Below are positions 1-14,800 of a DNA stretch of 64,000 nucleotides, piece by piece; the stretch's first letter is position 1, and every line of letters begins with the position of its first letter. A model generated the notes under the pieces. It had not been told where the DNA came from. It did not search any database and saw only the letters and a program-made list of their open reading frames with translations. A program made the translations under genes and the position numbers. The stretch lies in contig JAILWY010000006.1 of NCBI GenBank assembly GCA_022113835.1, positions 8,060,001 through 8,124,000 of the forward strand, written 5' to 3'. Source of the DNA: Atopsyche davidsoni. Lineage: Eukaryota; Arthropoda; Insecta; Trichoptera; Hydrobiosidae.

Positions 1-829
1 GAACCCAAATAATTTTTAATTGTTCATATTCTAAAATTGTATCACCGAATATCTGAAAAGTTCAAATAATTTTTGAAAAATTTATGAAAACCAATGGTTA
101 TTGTATGGAATGACTGAAAATGGATATACACATATCTACTGAAGTTATTTTCTTGGGTCGCGTTATTTTTTGATTACTGACTCATGATAGCGGCATTTTC
201 TTTGAAAATGCGTTCATTACCAAAGCCGAAACGTTGCATCAGCCATCTTAATAAAATACTCGCCAAAACTTTGAAAATATTAAATATGTATTTTTTCACC
301 GTGGCATACAATAAAGGATTTTTTTTGTTCATCGTGTGAATTTGAATTCATTAAGCATATGCTTTAATCATAGAGAAGTTAGAGAGCAAAATACAAAATG
401 AACGCGTCGCGGAATTCCAGACTTTCTTGTTAAACTTTCAATCAAGCTGATTGCTGCTTTGATAGTGAACACCGAGAGGCTTGATTTCATTATAATCACC
501 GACACGCGCTCAATCATTCGACTCCGGTCTGGTTGCAAATCGGCTTTTAACTTAATTGTAAATGCGAAGCAAAATCAATAGGCCTGGCCTTCAAAAACGA
601 ATGTAATTTAGTTTAATGGTTTGTTATTTTTTTAGCAACATATATTTTTGCACAAAATAAGAAACATCGAATTCGATAGAAGATCCGAAAAAGCTATGCG
701 TCGTCAAAGTAATTCTGAACTACTACAAAAAAATTATACATTTAAAATCGGTAATCAAACGATTTTTTGCAAAAATTTATTTAGAATACAGTAAAATTTA
801 AATTAAACGAAATTGTTTGTATTTTTCAG

Positions 830-3800
830 GGGACCTAGCTCCAAAGACAATCGACCAGCTAGCCGCCCTGGTCGATGAAATCTTCGTCCCTTTACTCTCC
901 AACCCTCTGAACCACACTGCGTGGCCCGCCGTGGTCGCACAGGACATCAAGAAACACGTGCACAGCCTTAAGAGCACCGTCTATCAGGTACACTTAATAA
1001 ATAAGTAATAATAGTTTGGTCGTAATGGCAACTGCTTGCAAACCACGAAGTCTCAGACTCGAATCCTGATGTTTAAAAAAAAAACCTTGTGATTCAAAAG
1101 GCAGTACAAGCCTTCTTGAAGATAATTTTCTCAATTTCGGGCGTACGATACGGCGTCGGCAAGCTTAAAATGTTGCCTGTATCTGAAAATAATTATTGTA
1201 AATTGTTACTGTCACGCCTTTCGACGGAAGTGTTGTAACAATACGCGCGGCGTGGCAGTTTCTCTCTGGCAGTTACTGTCTCTGTCTCGCGGCTTTCGGG
1301 CACTTCCGTTTTACTCCATCCGAGCTCCCGTGTTTCCTTGCCCTTCGAGCACAGCAAGCCTCAAGAAGAAGCCTCGGATGCAGCCGACGATCAGAATACA
1401 AAACTGGAACTTGAAGGAAGTTTTCGTGGATTTTTTAAATTTATAACATAACTAAGTTTGAGTAGCGCTCTGTTTTTGTACCTACCTACGTGACCCCATC
1501 CCATCTTGTTTGCATCCCACGTGCTTCTGATCCCTTTATTATAAAATCTTCTTACTTTTACTAAGTAAAATAAAGAGGTAGACCCCTTTTGTAGGCCTGT
1601 TTTTATTGTATGTAATCCCTTTTCTTTAAAAAGAAGCGTGATGCATGGTAAGCAGTTGTTACAATTCTAGACCTGTGGCAATATACATGATAATATATAA
1701 CTGTGCTTATACAGTACTTGACTCACCAATGCATCTCTAAAGCTGATGCTGTCATGCATGATTACAAATGCAACTACACATTCTTGGCAGCTGATGTGTT
1801 TGCTTATGAAGCTAATCGAGAATACAACAATATTCCATATGCAAAACAAACTACTAATAACAATTTATATAAGAATTGGTTATTCATTTTCAGGTAAAGG
1901 GTAAAGTAAATGGACAGACGGTGCTGCCGATGCCAGTAGGAGTGGAGCGAGTTGGGGAAGTGGAGAAGGCGTTGCTCAGGGGAGAAGAAGCAGACCTGTA
2001 CCTGAAGAGTGCAGTGGAAGGGGTGGTCATCAAGTGGGCTTCGCAGATCAACGACGTCATGCAGGAAGATTCATCACACGCATTCAACAACGGTGCCAAC
2101 CCAACGCCTAGTGTCGGTGAGTTCAATTCCAGTTTAATGTATATAATACATAAATGCCCTTTTACTGCCTCTCGGATTAGATTGTTTCATTTAATTTCTT
2201 AAACTGCTAACATACTGTGTCATTTTCTGTTTGACAGAGTTGGAGTTCTGGAGATCCCGACTCAGTAATCTGACTTATATCTATGACCAACTCAGAAGTG
2301 AACGAGTCCGCTGTATGGCAGTTATTCTTGAAATGACAGACTCGGCTTATTTTCCTGGATTTAGAACTCTATTTAGAAACATCGTTGGAGGTAAACTATT
2401 GATATTCTTTAAATTGTTACATTGAAGATCATCAGTATATAATAGCATGATACCATCGGTATATTGTCAAAAGCTAACTTTTAATGGTTAAATTAAGAGT
2501 CAATTTTCACTATTATGTCCTTAATAACATTAATTTTATATTTTAAAGTGTTGGCTTTACTTAAAAAATAATTCTGAAAATTAAATTTGCATAGGTCTTT
2601 CTATCTATTTTGCCTTTTTATTTTAATACATTCGCATCTTACTTAACATGAAAATTATACTAATCGTTTATTCTCTTAATAAAGTTATTTATTTAAATAC
2701 AAATATTAATCAACTTGTATATAATTTTCATTTACGAAGCTCTCACTGAAGCAAGAGATATCGATATGCATCTAAAAGGGATTGCAAAACATTTTATAGC
2801 CTTGGAAGAGACTGAGTTTTCAGAATTGATCCCGTTATTCCGACCGATGTTTCACATACTGTGTCTAATTTGGGGAGAGTCCAAGTACTACTGTCAATCG
2901 TCCAAGCTGATGGTCATCCTAAGAGAACTCTGCAATTTGCTCATATACCAGGTGAATGTCCTTTCTACGTTACTTTGCGCTTCTATCTCATTATGCAAAA
3001 AATTTTAGGCACTTGAAATGTTGATATAAAATAATAAGAGACTTCAACAATATACACAAGTGGAATATAATACAAATTATCGCCATTCAGACACTCTCCA
3101 ATCTAATGGCATATCCAATTCATTTGCATTTAATTATTTGGTAACTTGTCAACTTTATTAAGGCTTTTTTCCTTTACCCTGTAGATTTTTTCAAGTGTTT
3201 TTCTCAGCATTCAAAATACAGTAAACCTTAAATATTAATAAATGCCATTTCTGCAGAATATGCTTTGGTTGCAGCGTTATTGAATTTTCAATGTTAAAAG
3301 TCTTTCTTACTTACTTTAAAAACATATTTGTTCTTTATTTTAGGGAAAACGATTTCTCGACTCCAGCACTCTATTTCATAGTGATATAGATGAGGCCAAA
3401 CAGAGAATAAACCAAACCGTCAGCATTCTGAAAGCCTTCAGGGCTACGTTCGACAGTTACAAAGACAATCTTGCACCATTCTTTAAAGATCGGGAACCAG
3501 TTTTTTGGACCTTTCATCCAAATTCAGTATTTGAGAGAATGAATAAGTTCTTAGAAAGACTTACTACTATTCAGGTAATATTCATTTCATTGAAACAAAA
3601 CAGTTGCAAATTACATTGCGATATTATACAAATATATGAAAAAGAAATCAAATTATAAGCCCTTTTTTTGTTGAACAGTAAATAATTTTTATAATAGTTT
3701 ATTGATTATTATATTTAATTGAATAAGTCGTTTTGTCTAAACAAAGTGGTTTAAAGAGTGTTATTTTTCAGTGGTTCTTTCATACTGTGCTTGAATTCAT

Positions 3801-5810
3801 GAAACTTGAAAAGATTGAAATTGGAGGACTAAAAGGACGCGTTCTAAGTGGGAGAATAACCGGTGTATCGCAGGAATTCAATACTCTATTTGCAGCGTTT
3901 GCTTCCAAGACGTACGATGTACTGGATCCGGATGATGAAACGTTCACTGAAGACTTTCAGCTTTTCCAAGATGAGATTATAGTTCTCGATACGAAGCTAG
4001 CAACGATTTTGTGTGAGTCTTTTGATAACTGCGCCAATTTGGAGTCCATATTCAAGGTAAATTATTAAGCAGTCAATAAGATTCATAATTGATAAAAATT
4101 CAGTACTTAAAATATCGAAAATGTTTTTAGTTAATAGATATTGTCGGAACTGTTCTCGACAGACCATTGATTAATAGTGAATTCACTGCTAAGTACAGTG
4201 ATATACTATCAATGCTTGAAGAAGAAATTGATGATTGTCAGGTAAGACAAGTTAGTAAATATAAAAAAAATACAACAATAAAAATACACCACAAATACAG
4301 CACAATGTTTATTTTACTGCTACAGTGAACAATTTACCTCAAACTATAAACATATCACCTGTTTTTCAGTACTCTAATGTTTCCTTATATGCTGTTGAAA
4401 CTACCATACTTATAAGGTTTTTCTATTATACAGCTGATTTTTGAAGAACAACTTAATAGGCTTGATAAATTTGGTCACATAGAATTAGAATTATACTTCC
4501 CACCAACTTCTGGAAGTCTTCTATTCGTTGATGCCATACGTGAAAGAGCTTCAGCTCCTGTCATCAGTTTCCGAGCTCTTCAGCATCCGTAAGTAACATT
4601 GACATAATTTATTATTTTATATGTTTATAGTTTTGAGTTTTAATAGTTAGTTATTTAAGATAACAATAATGACTTTTCTAATTCTACTAATGGTTATTAT
4701 TTAGCATAACACAGTGTGCTCATGCTTTACAAATTTTGGAAAAGTATGACAAACTGATGGAAGAACTAACAAAATTCTCAGAATCATATTTCGAGCAGTG
4801 GACAAAAAGCGTTCCTGATACTGTGGAGAAGAATTTGAAGAAAAGTCTTCTTGTTAGAAAACCTGATAGTCCTGAACTTATCCTTAACTTCAACAAAGGG
4901 GTAAAACCATTATGTCCATAGTATTATGTATTACACATTTGCCTTATTAAGCAATGAATTTACATTTTTAGTTGGTTTCGATTCTTCGAGAAGTCCATTA
5001 TTTAAAAAGGAATGAGGATCTTTTACCTTTCATTCCTGAAGAAGCACTGAAATTGTATGACAAAGAAGACACTTACAGACAATACCGTATAAATCTGAAT
5101 ATTACCATTGAGTGGTACAATCAAATTAGAAAGAGGAGTCAAAAAGTAGAGTTCGACCTAGTCAGGATTGAAATAGAAACTATTGATGAACAAATTGAAA
5201 AGGGGCAAACCACTCTCAACTGGAATTCTGAGGGTATCTTCATTACTATTATTTATATAACAGTACTGATTTTTAACACTGTACGGGTTTTTAAGCCCCG
5301 CTTGGACCGCCACCGGGACAAATTTAACCCAGTTCAATCATTGTGGTGAAAAATCAAAATTATATACTAATATTCTGTATTATTTATCATACATACTATA
5401 TATTAAAAATATTCTTTAGATATAAATGTGATACTTTACATTTATAACTGTGAACTGGGACTCGGCTCGACAACGAGTCGCGCTTATCTTGTCTCTTTGG
5501 AATGAGTTCTGCTTGCAATTTATTTCTTGCTCAATTCTTCTCCCAATTGCAATTGAAAATCTTAATTTTGTATAATATCTACAACCATGCAGCAAAACAT
5601 TTGTGGAATAGCCCCACGGCTAGTGTTTATCAACAAGCTTTACATAACATCTTTGTTTTAGATCTATGGCAGTATTTGCAAGATCTGCATGCAATGGTAG
5701 GAAGCTTGCAGAGCAGAATGCAAACAACTCAAGACAATTTCAGAGACATTCAAACTATATTGTCGAAATGGTGCAAAATACCAATTTTTGAAAGAAAAGA
5801 AGGGATAAAG
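830..5810 (+). CDS. Dhc93AB: Dynein tail, exons 1-11 (DHC_N1 region)
   Basis: Exons: 830-987, 1894-2116, 2238-2390, 2740-2951, 3344-3574, 3772-4056, 4131-4241, 4434-4588, 4705-4900, 4972-5233, 5662-5810. They encode in-window residues 1-711, the start of the tail that binds partner heavy chains, intermediate chains and docking factors. Landmarks are the peptide [12 protein letters not shown] in the first exon, then [13 protein letters not shown] and TWTFHP-like tail segments, ending with [13 protein letters not shown]. Exon 1 begins with two bases of a split codon after acceptor TTTTTCAG, so it is internal. Bases 1-829 show no convincing earlier exon. The intron 988-1893 holds a tRNA-like fragment and a GC-rich patch; the other introns here are AT-rich without obvious content. 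Confidence 0.9.
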
Positions 5811-8800
5811 GTATTTATCGGTCATTTCGTCTTTCTTCTTGTGATCTTTAAAGTTATCACATTTAAACACACGGATATTTCAACTTAGAAACAATTAAAT
5901 AATTCATGATTGCTCCAAACAAAAGTACAAGCAACATTTTTTTTTAAGTAGGGTAGTAAGTATATTTTTAAAGAAATTTTTGAAATTAAGCAAATAGGAT
6001 TATTTTATGTTGATGCAAGTTTTTTATAATTTTTTTATCACAGGATACTACATTATGCATTGATGAAAGACAAGAGCGTGTCACAAAACGCTATGATCAT
6101 ATCAAAAATGCTTCAGAGATTATAAAGAAGCTTCTTGATGAAAACATGCATCTCTTTAACATGCAAGATTCTCAAGACTCTGAAATGTGGGAAAATTATG
6201 TCGCATTCATTGATGAGATTGTATCAGATTCTCTTTTAAAAACTGTGGGCTGCAGGTACTCCAATAAAAATATGTCTTGTAACTACTATTTTATACTACT
6301 ATTATAATGCATTGTTATTTTCTTTCACCAGTTTAGGATATCTCACTGAGCATATGGATTCTAAAAACAATCTTCCACCCTTGTTTGAGGCTCAACTCGA
6401 ACTAAGAGAACCTGAAATGGTTTACGTTCCTTCTCTACAACTGGATGATCCAAAAGGTTTTAACAGCTTACTTACAGATCTCATCAACGATATTATGAAT
6501 ATGGCAGGGCTCATGACAAGAATATCTCAGAGCAATGAAATATCATACGAGGAAGAAGTAAGTGAGAATGGAGATATTCAAGATATGATTAAAGAAATAC
6601 TTGGGAATGTGAATCAGGTACTCACCGAATACTGCAATTTTTTTTGCTTTTGAAATATTTAAGTTTTCAAGGTCTGATAGTTTCACTCTCCATTCATAGA
6701 TGGTCGAAGACGCAACAGATTTCTGTGGAAGCTTTGAGAACTATTCATACTTGTGGCTCGAAGATCGTGAAGTCATAATGGAAATGTTTCTCTTTTATGG
6801 GCGTCAGCTAACTAATCATGAGCTTGATGCTTTGGCAGTTGATGAAGCATTAGGACCGCCAGAATGTCATCCCAACATGGATTCGTTTCGAGAACAAATT
6901 GATAATTATGAGAACCTGTTTATGGAAATAGAAAACATGGCTTCGTATCAAATATTCCATTCATGGTTTCAGGTACCATAATAAAATTCTATGACTTTAA
7001 TATATATTGTTTGAGTAGAATAATAATTTTTGTTAAAAACGTTGTAGGTTGATGTTCGACCTTTTCGTCAAGCTCTTCTCAATACCGTTAGAAAATGGGG
7101 AAATATGTATAAAAACCACCTTGTATCAAATGTGACGTCGAGCCTTTCAGACTTGGCATCCTTTATCAGAGATGCAGATGAAGGACTGCTTCAAGTAATT
7201 GCTGAAGGAGACTACAAAGTATTGGTTAGCGTAATGGCGTACCTCATGAATGTTAAGGATCGAGCTCTTACTACTGACGATATGTTTGGACCACTAACCG
7301 AAACCATAGAACTGTTAAAATTTTATGATATGGACATACCGGAAGAAGTTAATGTTTTATTACAGGTAAGATGTAAAACGATAGCTTATGTAAGTGAGAA
7401 TGTAATATTTATTTATGCTTTTCCCGCGGCATTAATTGTTGAATTTGTGTTGATTGCAGGAACTTCCAGAGCAATGGATCAATACTAAAAAGTTAGCTTC
7501 AACAGTAAAGCAACAAGTCGCACCATTGCAAGCCAGTGAGGTCACTTGCATAAGAAAAAAAATAGTAAACTTTGACTTTAATATAAATTTCTATAGAGAA
7601 GTTTTCAAAAAATACAATGTAAGGACATTTTATTTTCAATAGCTCTAACTTCTGGTATAGGAGTTATTAATAGTTAAGAGCAGTGGTCCCCAAACCTTTG
7701 CCTACAGGCACCATGGCGCCCGCCAACTGTTTTAAGTGTGCCCGTCGCTGTGCGACCACGATAAAAAATTATTTACGTTTACAATAAAATGTTATGAAAA
7801 TATTAATATTAAGAAATTAAACAGAGAAATATGAGTGAAAATAATTATTACGTTATAATTTTCAAAATAATAATTAATTCCAAAAAATCATATTAAGCCT
7901 GTTGAAATAACATTTTATGGGTGTAGTTTGGTTTGTCTTTGTCTCTGTAATAACTGATGGTCTCAGATACTTGATGGAAAAGTTGCTGAATAAATATAAA
8001 TCTGATTTTTTTGCGGTAGTACAAAAGAGGTAAAAGTGTCTCTGATATTTTTTCGTTGATAAAAGTGAGGTGAGAGCTATGTGAAAGTCTATCAGTTATT
8101 TTTGCGGTTGTAAAAGTGACGAAAAAGCTATGTGAAAGTGTCTCTGATATTTTTAATAGGGTCAATTTAGGGAAATTCTGAGTGGTCAATTTTTTTAAAA
8201 ATCAGCCAATAAAAACATTAAAATTTAAATTGAATATTGTTGGTGCATTAAAATCTTAATAAACTTAGTCCGAACCCTAACTGATATTTTTCAACTTTTA
8301 GCTATTGCTAAAAGTTGAAAAATACATTGAATGTACATCTATTGATGTACATTCAAAAGTTGCTATTAAAAATAATTATTTCGTTGCATATTTTTTTATA
8401 TACTAAAAATAATTATTGCATACAATAATTTTCTATTTTATATTTATTTATTTGGAATTTAATATTTTTTGTGCATTATATGTATTATGACTATAAATAT
8501 ACCTTGAAAAAATAAATTGTACCCTCCGTCCGACCGGCATTCTAAAGTGTGCTCTTGGGTGCAAAAAGTTTGGAGATCCCTGGTTTATAGTGTTTTTTAT
8601 TTTTAGTTTTTCAAATATGACTGTGAAGGACCTTATCTCGTAATGGATAAAGTCGACAAAGAGATTTATCTACGTGAAGTAGAAATGTTCGGAATACAAG
8701 AATCTGGATCTCTGTTTGAGGTTTTAGTCCCAGAGTTTAAGTTGCTGAAACAATGTAGGAAAGAACTGCGACTATTAAAGGTTAGAAATTTCTGCTAAAT

Positions 8801-11800
8801 AATATGAATTGAATTTATTAAAAATACCGAGTGATTTTTATTTTGTTATGTAGCAATTATGGGATTATGCTCATATTGTACAAGCAAGTATTGGAGATTG
8901 GAAGACGACTCCTTGGAGAAAGATTGACGTTGAGAATATGGATATTGAATGTAAGAAATTTGCAAAAGAAATAAGAGCTCTTGATAAGGAAATGAGAAGG
9001 TATAATGTATCACATATCCCAATTATTTATGTGTTCGAATAGATTCAATTGTTATTTTAACATTTGATATTTTTTATTAATTGACTAGTTGGGATGCATA
9101 CGTCAATCTTGAATCCACTGTAAAGAATATGCTCACGTCTTTGCGGGCTGTGGGTGAGTTGCAGAACCCGGCCATCAGAGAACGTCATTGGGATCAACTT
9201 ATGAAGAGTACGAAGGTATGAACCGGGCCAAAAACAACCCGGCTTTAATTAAACTGAACAGTGGTGATAATACTTTCTTGAAACTCATAAATTCTTGAAA
9301 TGTTATGAAATTTTGTACATAAATTCTTTCTTAAGATACTGCGTGGCTTGCTCTGTTAGATATTGAATGGACTATAGAAGCTTGAATTATAAATATAAAA
9401 GGTTATTTTCTGGGACTTAAGTCTTAAATTAGGTCCACCATTGTTCTTTCTTTTGATGTAAATTTACTAAGCACTTACATTTTTAGGCCTGGATGTTAAT
9501 GACACAAATTGTATTTGCATGTGCTGTAAATACGTGTTATGGTAAGAGGAGGTTATAATGTGACTTTGTTGTCCTAGCAGCATGGGAATGAATATGCTTA
9601 GCTTGAAATGAGCAGAAAGAAGTTCTTGTTCACAATTTAGCACAGCGTTGAAATAATCATCTTTTAGTGGCTGAATTTATTTAATTATACAGTTTCAATA
9701 TAAAAACTAACATCTTAAGGTTTTATTCGCAGAACTATATATGGAATCATTCATGTATGTGTTATGAATACAATTATATACAAACTATAACATAGAGTTT
9801 TTTGGCATTTTCTGGTGGTAATCTGTAAATAATCATTTAGACATAAGTGTTCATTATCATTTTTATCGTTGTGAATGCAAAAATGTTTTATGTAAATAAA
9901 TCATTGCTTATGTTTTTGTTTCGCAGAGTTTAGCAGAATTACCACCAGAACTCACTGTAAGTATCCACACAACTCTGCACTAGTTTATTATATTATATCC
10001 AACTGAGAATTGTACATAAATTTTACTGAATCTCTTCTTCGGGCTAGCATAACATTTAATTTAACAATTGAATATTTAAGGTACGAATTGTTATGGATAC
10101 GAGTACTACCTTGTCAGATTTACTCGAATTGAATCTTCATGAATGTGAAGAGGAGGTAAAAAATACTGTGGATAAAGCGGTGAAAGAAATGTCAATGGAA
10201 AAGGTACTCAGGGACTTGCACCAAACCTGGAGTCATATGGAATTCGAGTCAGAGCTGCATTCGAGAACGGGATGCAATCTGTTACGAGCTAGTGAAAAGT
10301 TGATTGAAACACTAGAAGAAAATCAGGTTATTCTGAGCAAATTGTGTTTGTGACTTAAGTTAAAAATAATAAAAACTTATACTAGAGGATTACTTCATAA
10401 AATTATGGATGTGTGTGTTTTTTAGGTGCAATTGCAAAATTTAATAACTTCAAAATTTATCGCCCATTTTCTGACGGAAGTTTCAGAGTGGCAAAACAAA
10501 CTATGCATTGCCGATCAGGTTATAACAGTGTGGTTTGAAGTACAAAGGACATGGACTCATTTAGAAAGCATCTTCATGTATTCTGAAGATATAAGAAAGA
10601 AACTCCCCGTAGATTCAGACAGATTTGACAGAATCGACAAAGACTTCAAAGTAGGTATCACCTGATAATTTCATATCAAAATACTTGTTCATTTCAATTT
10701 TTATTTTATAGTTAATTTTTGTATGATTTTAAGGAAATGACTTTAGAAATGTCGAAAACTCCAAATGTGGTTCAAGGTACGAATAAAGAAGGATTAGTTC
10801 AGCTGCTTGATGAATTACAAAAGGATTTAATATTATGTGAAAAAGCCCTAGCGGAATATTTGGAAACAAAACGCTTAGCATTTCCTCGGTTTTATTTTGT
10901 GTCGTCTGCTGATCTTCTTGATGTACTTTCAAATGGAAATCAACCTGAGATGGTCTGCAGGTCTAAAAAAAACATATTTATATAATATATATAATATTTT
11001 TGAATTATGTCACTATTTTATTTATTTGTTCGATTCTTGATAGCTTGAAGTGCCAACTTTATATATTTTTTTAATTTGATATGTTCAAATTAAACAAAAT
11101 TTTATTCACGATATCTACTTCCATATTTGCTCCTTATTTCAGACATCTAACAAAATTGTTTGATTCAATGGCAAAGCTGAAATTCAAAGACGAAGTAGGA
11201 CCTAACAATGAGAAATCAGCAGAAGGAATGATTGCCAAAGATGGAGAACTTGTTAAATTCTTTAAGGATTGTGATTGCAGTGGACCTGTTAGTAATGATA
11301 CAATAAACCTCTTACCTACTGACATGGCTTACTTAGAACAAAGCTTATAATATCGTTTTCAGACATCAATATTACTAATTTTATTTTATGAAAAAATGGA
11401 AATTCCCATACTCTTAAGAGCATTTTTAATAATTAGTAATAAGTTAAAATACCCCCATGTGTTAATTTACAAAAACGAATATAACCTATTTTAATTATGC
11501 AGTATTTCTGAGACAATACAATCACAGTGTATTTAATCTCTGTTCTCTTTAAAATGATAATGATCTAATTTTTATTCAGGTTGAAATATGGCTCAATCGT
11601 CTTCAAGATGAAATGCGAGAGAGTATAAGAACATACTTTGCTGATGGTACACTTTCATACGAAGATAAGCCGAGAGAGCAGTGGTTATTTGATTTCCCTG
11701 CGCAAGTCTCTCTCTGCGGTACCCAAATCTGGTGGACTACCGAAGTGAACATAGCATTCTCACGTCTAGAAGAGGGTTACGACAACGCTCTTAAGGATTA

Positions 11801-14800
11801 CTACAAGAAGCAAGTTGCTCAGCTGAGCACACTCATCTCTCTACTGATTGGCGAGCTGAGCAAACAAGACCGTCAAAAAATTATGACAATCTGTACTATT
11901 GATGTGCATTCGAGAGATGTTGTTATGAAATTGATACAAACTAAGATTGAAAGTGCTTCTGCTTTTCAGTGGCAATCACAACTCAGACACAGGTATGAAA
12001 AGGAAACTTTTTTTCAATTGGAATTTGAACATTCGATGTCAGTAATTTTTTGGTAACGCAATATTTTTTTTGTATTAAATTGTCTAGCTAAGCATTTTTT
12101 AACTTATAATTGTGAGTTTTCGCCATTATATTTGTAGATGGGATGAAAAAGAACGCGATTGTTTTGCAAATATCTGCGATGCTCAATTTCGATACAGCTA
12201 TGAATATCTTGGTAATACCCCACGACTTGTCATAACACCATTGACTGATCGTTGCTACATTACTCTCACGCAAGTATGTCACTATATATATATATTATAA
12301 TAAATCTTTTGAATTACAATCAAATATATATGTAAATATAATGTATGGGACCTTCATGTCCGCACAGAGTTCAGAGCTCAGTCCTAACTTACAGGAACAA
12401 AGACTCAAATAAATAAATCTAAAATACATGTTCCTGGTCGCCTCTCTATCGACGACTGGTGACCAGGTCTGAATTTATTTATACTATTATGGGAAGCAGT
12501 GACTCGTAGAGAAATCTCTGACTAGAATCAATATTTACAGTGAAGCTCAATTGAAAAATAAAACTATTAAAGAAATATGCAAAAATATCATATTTGTGTA
12601 AAAAGATGTGTTTTGATATTATAGTCTCTTCATTTGATAATGGGAGGAGGTCCAGCAGGGCCTGCTGGCACAGGCAAAACCGAAACTACTAAAGACCTCG
12701 GAAGAGCTCTTGGTATAATGGTGTATGTGTTTAATTGTTCTGAGCAAATGGATTACAAGGTAAAAGTCAAACTTTATAGATACTGTGTTTAGTTTACATC
12801 TGAGAGTATTGTTGTAATATTTTTTTTGGTTTAATTTCAATTAGTCTTGTGGAAACATTTACAAAGGGCTTGCTCAAACTGGCGCTTGGGGATGCTTTGA
12901 TGAGTTTAACAGAATCTCTGTAGAAGTATTGTCTGTTGTAGCCGTACAAGTTAAATCTGTTCAGGATGCTATAAGGTATTATGATATCTTTTATAATGTT
13001 ATCTTCTGTTTCTTTTATACTTTTTGGTTTAATATGTAATCCATTTTCAACAGAGATAAAAAGAGTCAGTTCAACTTCATGGGAGAGCCCATAGCAATGG
13101 TGCCTTCTGTTGGTATATTTATTACAATGAATCCTGGATACGCAGGAAGAACTGAATTGCCTGAAAATTTAAAAGCCCTTTTCAGACCATGCGCCATGGT
13201 GGTGCCAGATTTTGAATTGATTTGTGAGATCATGTTGGTGGCAGAAGGTTTTCAAGATGCCAGAGTCTTGGCACGAAAATTCATTACTCTTTACACACTT
13301 TGTAAGGAGCTTTTGTCCAAGCAAGATCATTATGATTGGGGGTTGAGAGCTATAAAGTCTGTATTGGTGGTTGCTGGCTCCTTGAAGGTATTTAAAACAT
13401 TAATTTATAGATGTAAAAATTGATTTAGTTGTAGTTGAATGAATTGAATAACCATATTTTCTAGCGTGGTGATCCTGGTAGACCAGAAGAAGAAGTTTTG
13501 ATGAGAGCTCTTCGTGATTTCAATATACCCAAAATTGTAACAGATGATATGCCTATATTTATGGGTCTAATTGGAGATCTCTTTCCTGCTCTTGAAGTGC
13601 CTAGGAAACGTGATGTAGATTTTGAAAGAACTGTAAAGCAGGCAGCTTTGGATTTGGCATTACAACCAGAGGATAACTTCATTTTAAAGGTTGTCCAGCT
13701 TGAAGAGCTACTAGAAGTGCGACATTCCGTGTTCATCGTTGGCAATGCCGGAACCGGAAAGACACAAGTTTGGAAAACACTATTCCGTACATATCAAAAT
13801 ATCAAAAAGAAACCGATATACAACGATTTGAATCCAAAAGCTGTAACTAATGATGAGCTGTTCGGAATTATAAACGCAGCAACTCGAGAATGGAAGGATG
13901 GACTATTTTCAGTAATCATGAGAGATCAAGCTAATTTACCCGGAGATAATCCAAAGTGGATTGTGTTGGATGGTGATATTGATCCCATGTGGATTGAATC
14001 TCTAAATACAGTTATGGATGATAATAAAGTATTGACATTAGCTAGTAATGAGCGTATTGCATTAACTCCAGTTATGAGATTGCTCTTTGAAATATCTAAT
14101 CTTCGAACTGCTACTCCTGCCACTGTCTCGAGAGCTGGAATCTTGTATATAAATCCTCAGGATTTGGGTTGGAATCCGTAAGTAGTTAAATAATAGCTGT
14201 ATTTTTTTTTCTTTGATTGAGTACATATTCTAGTCCAAATATTAAAAGCAAGCATTATTACTCTATACCACAGATATATTTGCTGATTTTGGAGGCCGTT
14301 GTCAATAAGTAGCATAAAAATAGCAAAGTTGTGTGTTATTTTATTGTCACTAAATATGTTTTCTCTTACAGTTATGTCACAAGCTGGATAGAGCGTCGCA
14401 CAATCCCATCTGAAAAATCAAGTTTGGTGATTCTTTTTGATAAGTACATACCTCCTTGCCTTGAGAATGTCCGAATCCGCTTCAAGAAGATCACACCCAT
14501 AGTAGAGATGGCGCACGTGGCTATGCTGTGTCAGCTACTGGGCTGCCTTCTCATTCCGGCCCACACCCCAGCGGACTGTCCCAAGGAATGGCATGATTTA
14601 TACTTTGTTTTTGCCTGTGTTTGGGCTTTTGGATCTGCAATGTACCAAGACCAATCTGTGGACTACCGCACAGGTAATATCTTAATAATATTTTTTTTAT
14701 ATTCAGATATACCCCAGTTCAGAGCATTCAGTACAAATGGTTTATTTATTTGCAATAATGGATGTACTGCTCAGTCAGTTTTCTATTCCAAACTATATAT

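Noticed and set aside
1..829. N-terminal dynein exon
   Set aside because: No stretch with a fitting donor phase and family-like peptide was found.
13461..13745. Minus-strand open frame
   Set aside because: Antisense of dynein exon 30 across AAA2.
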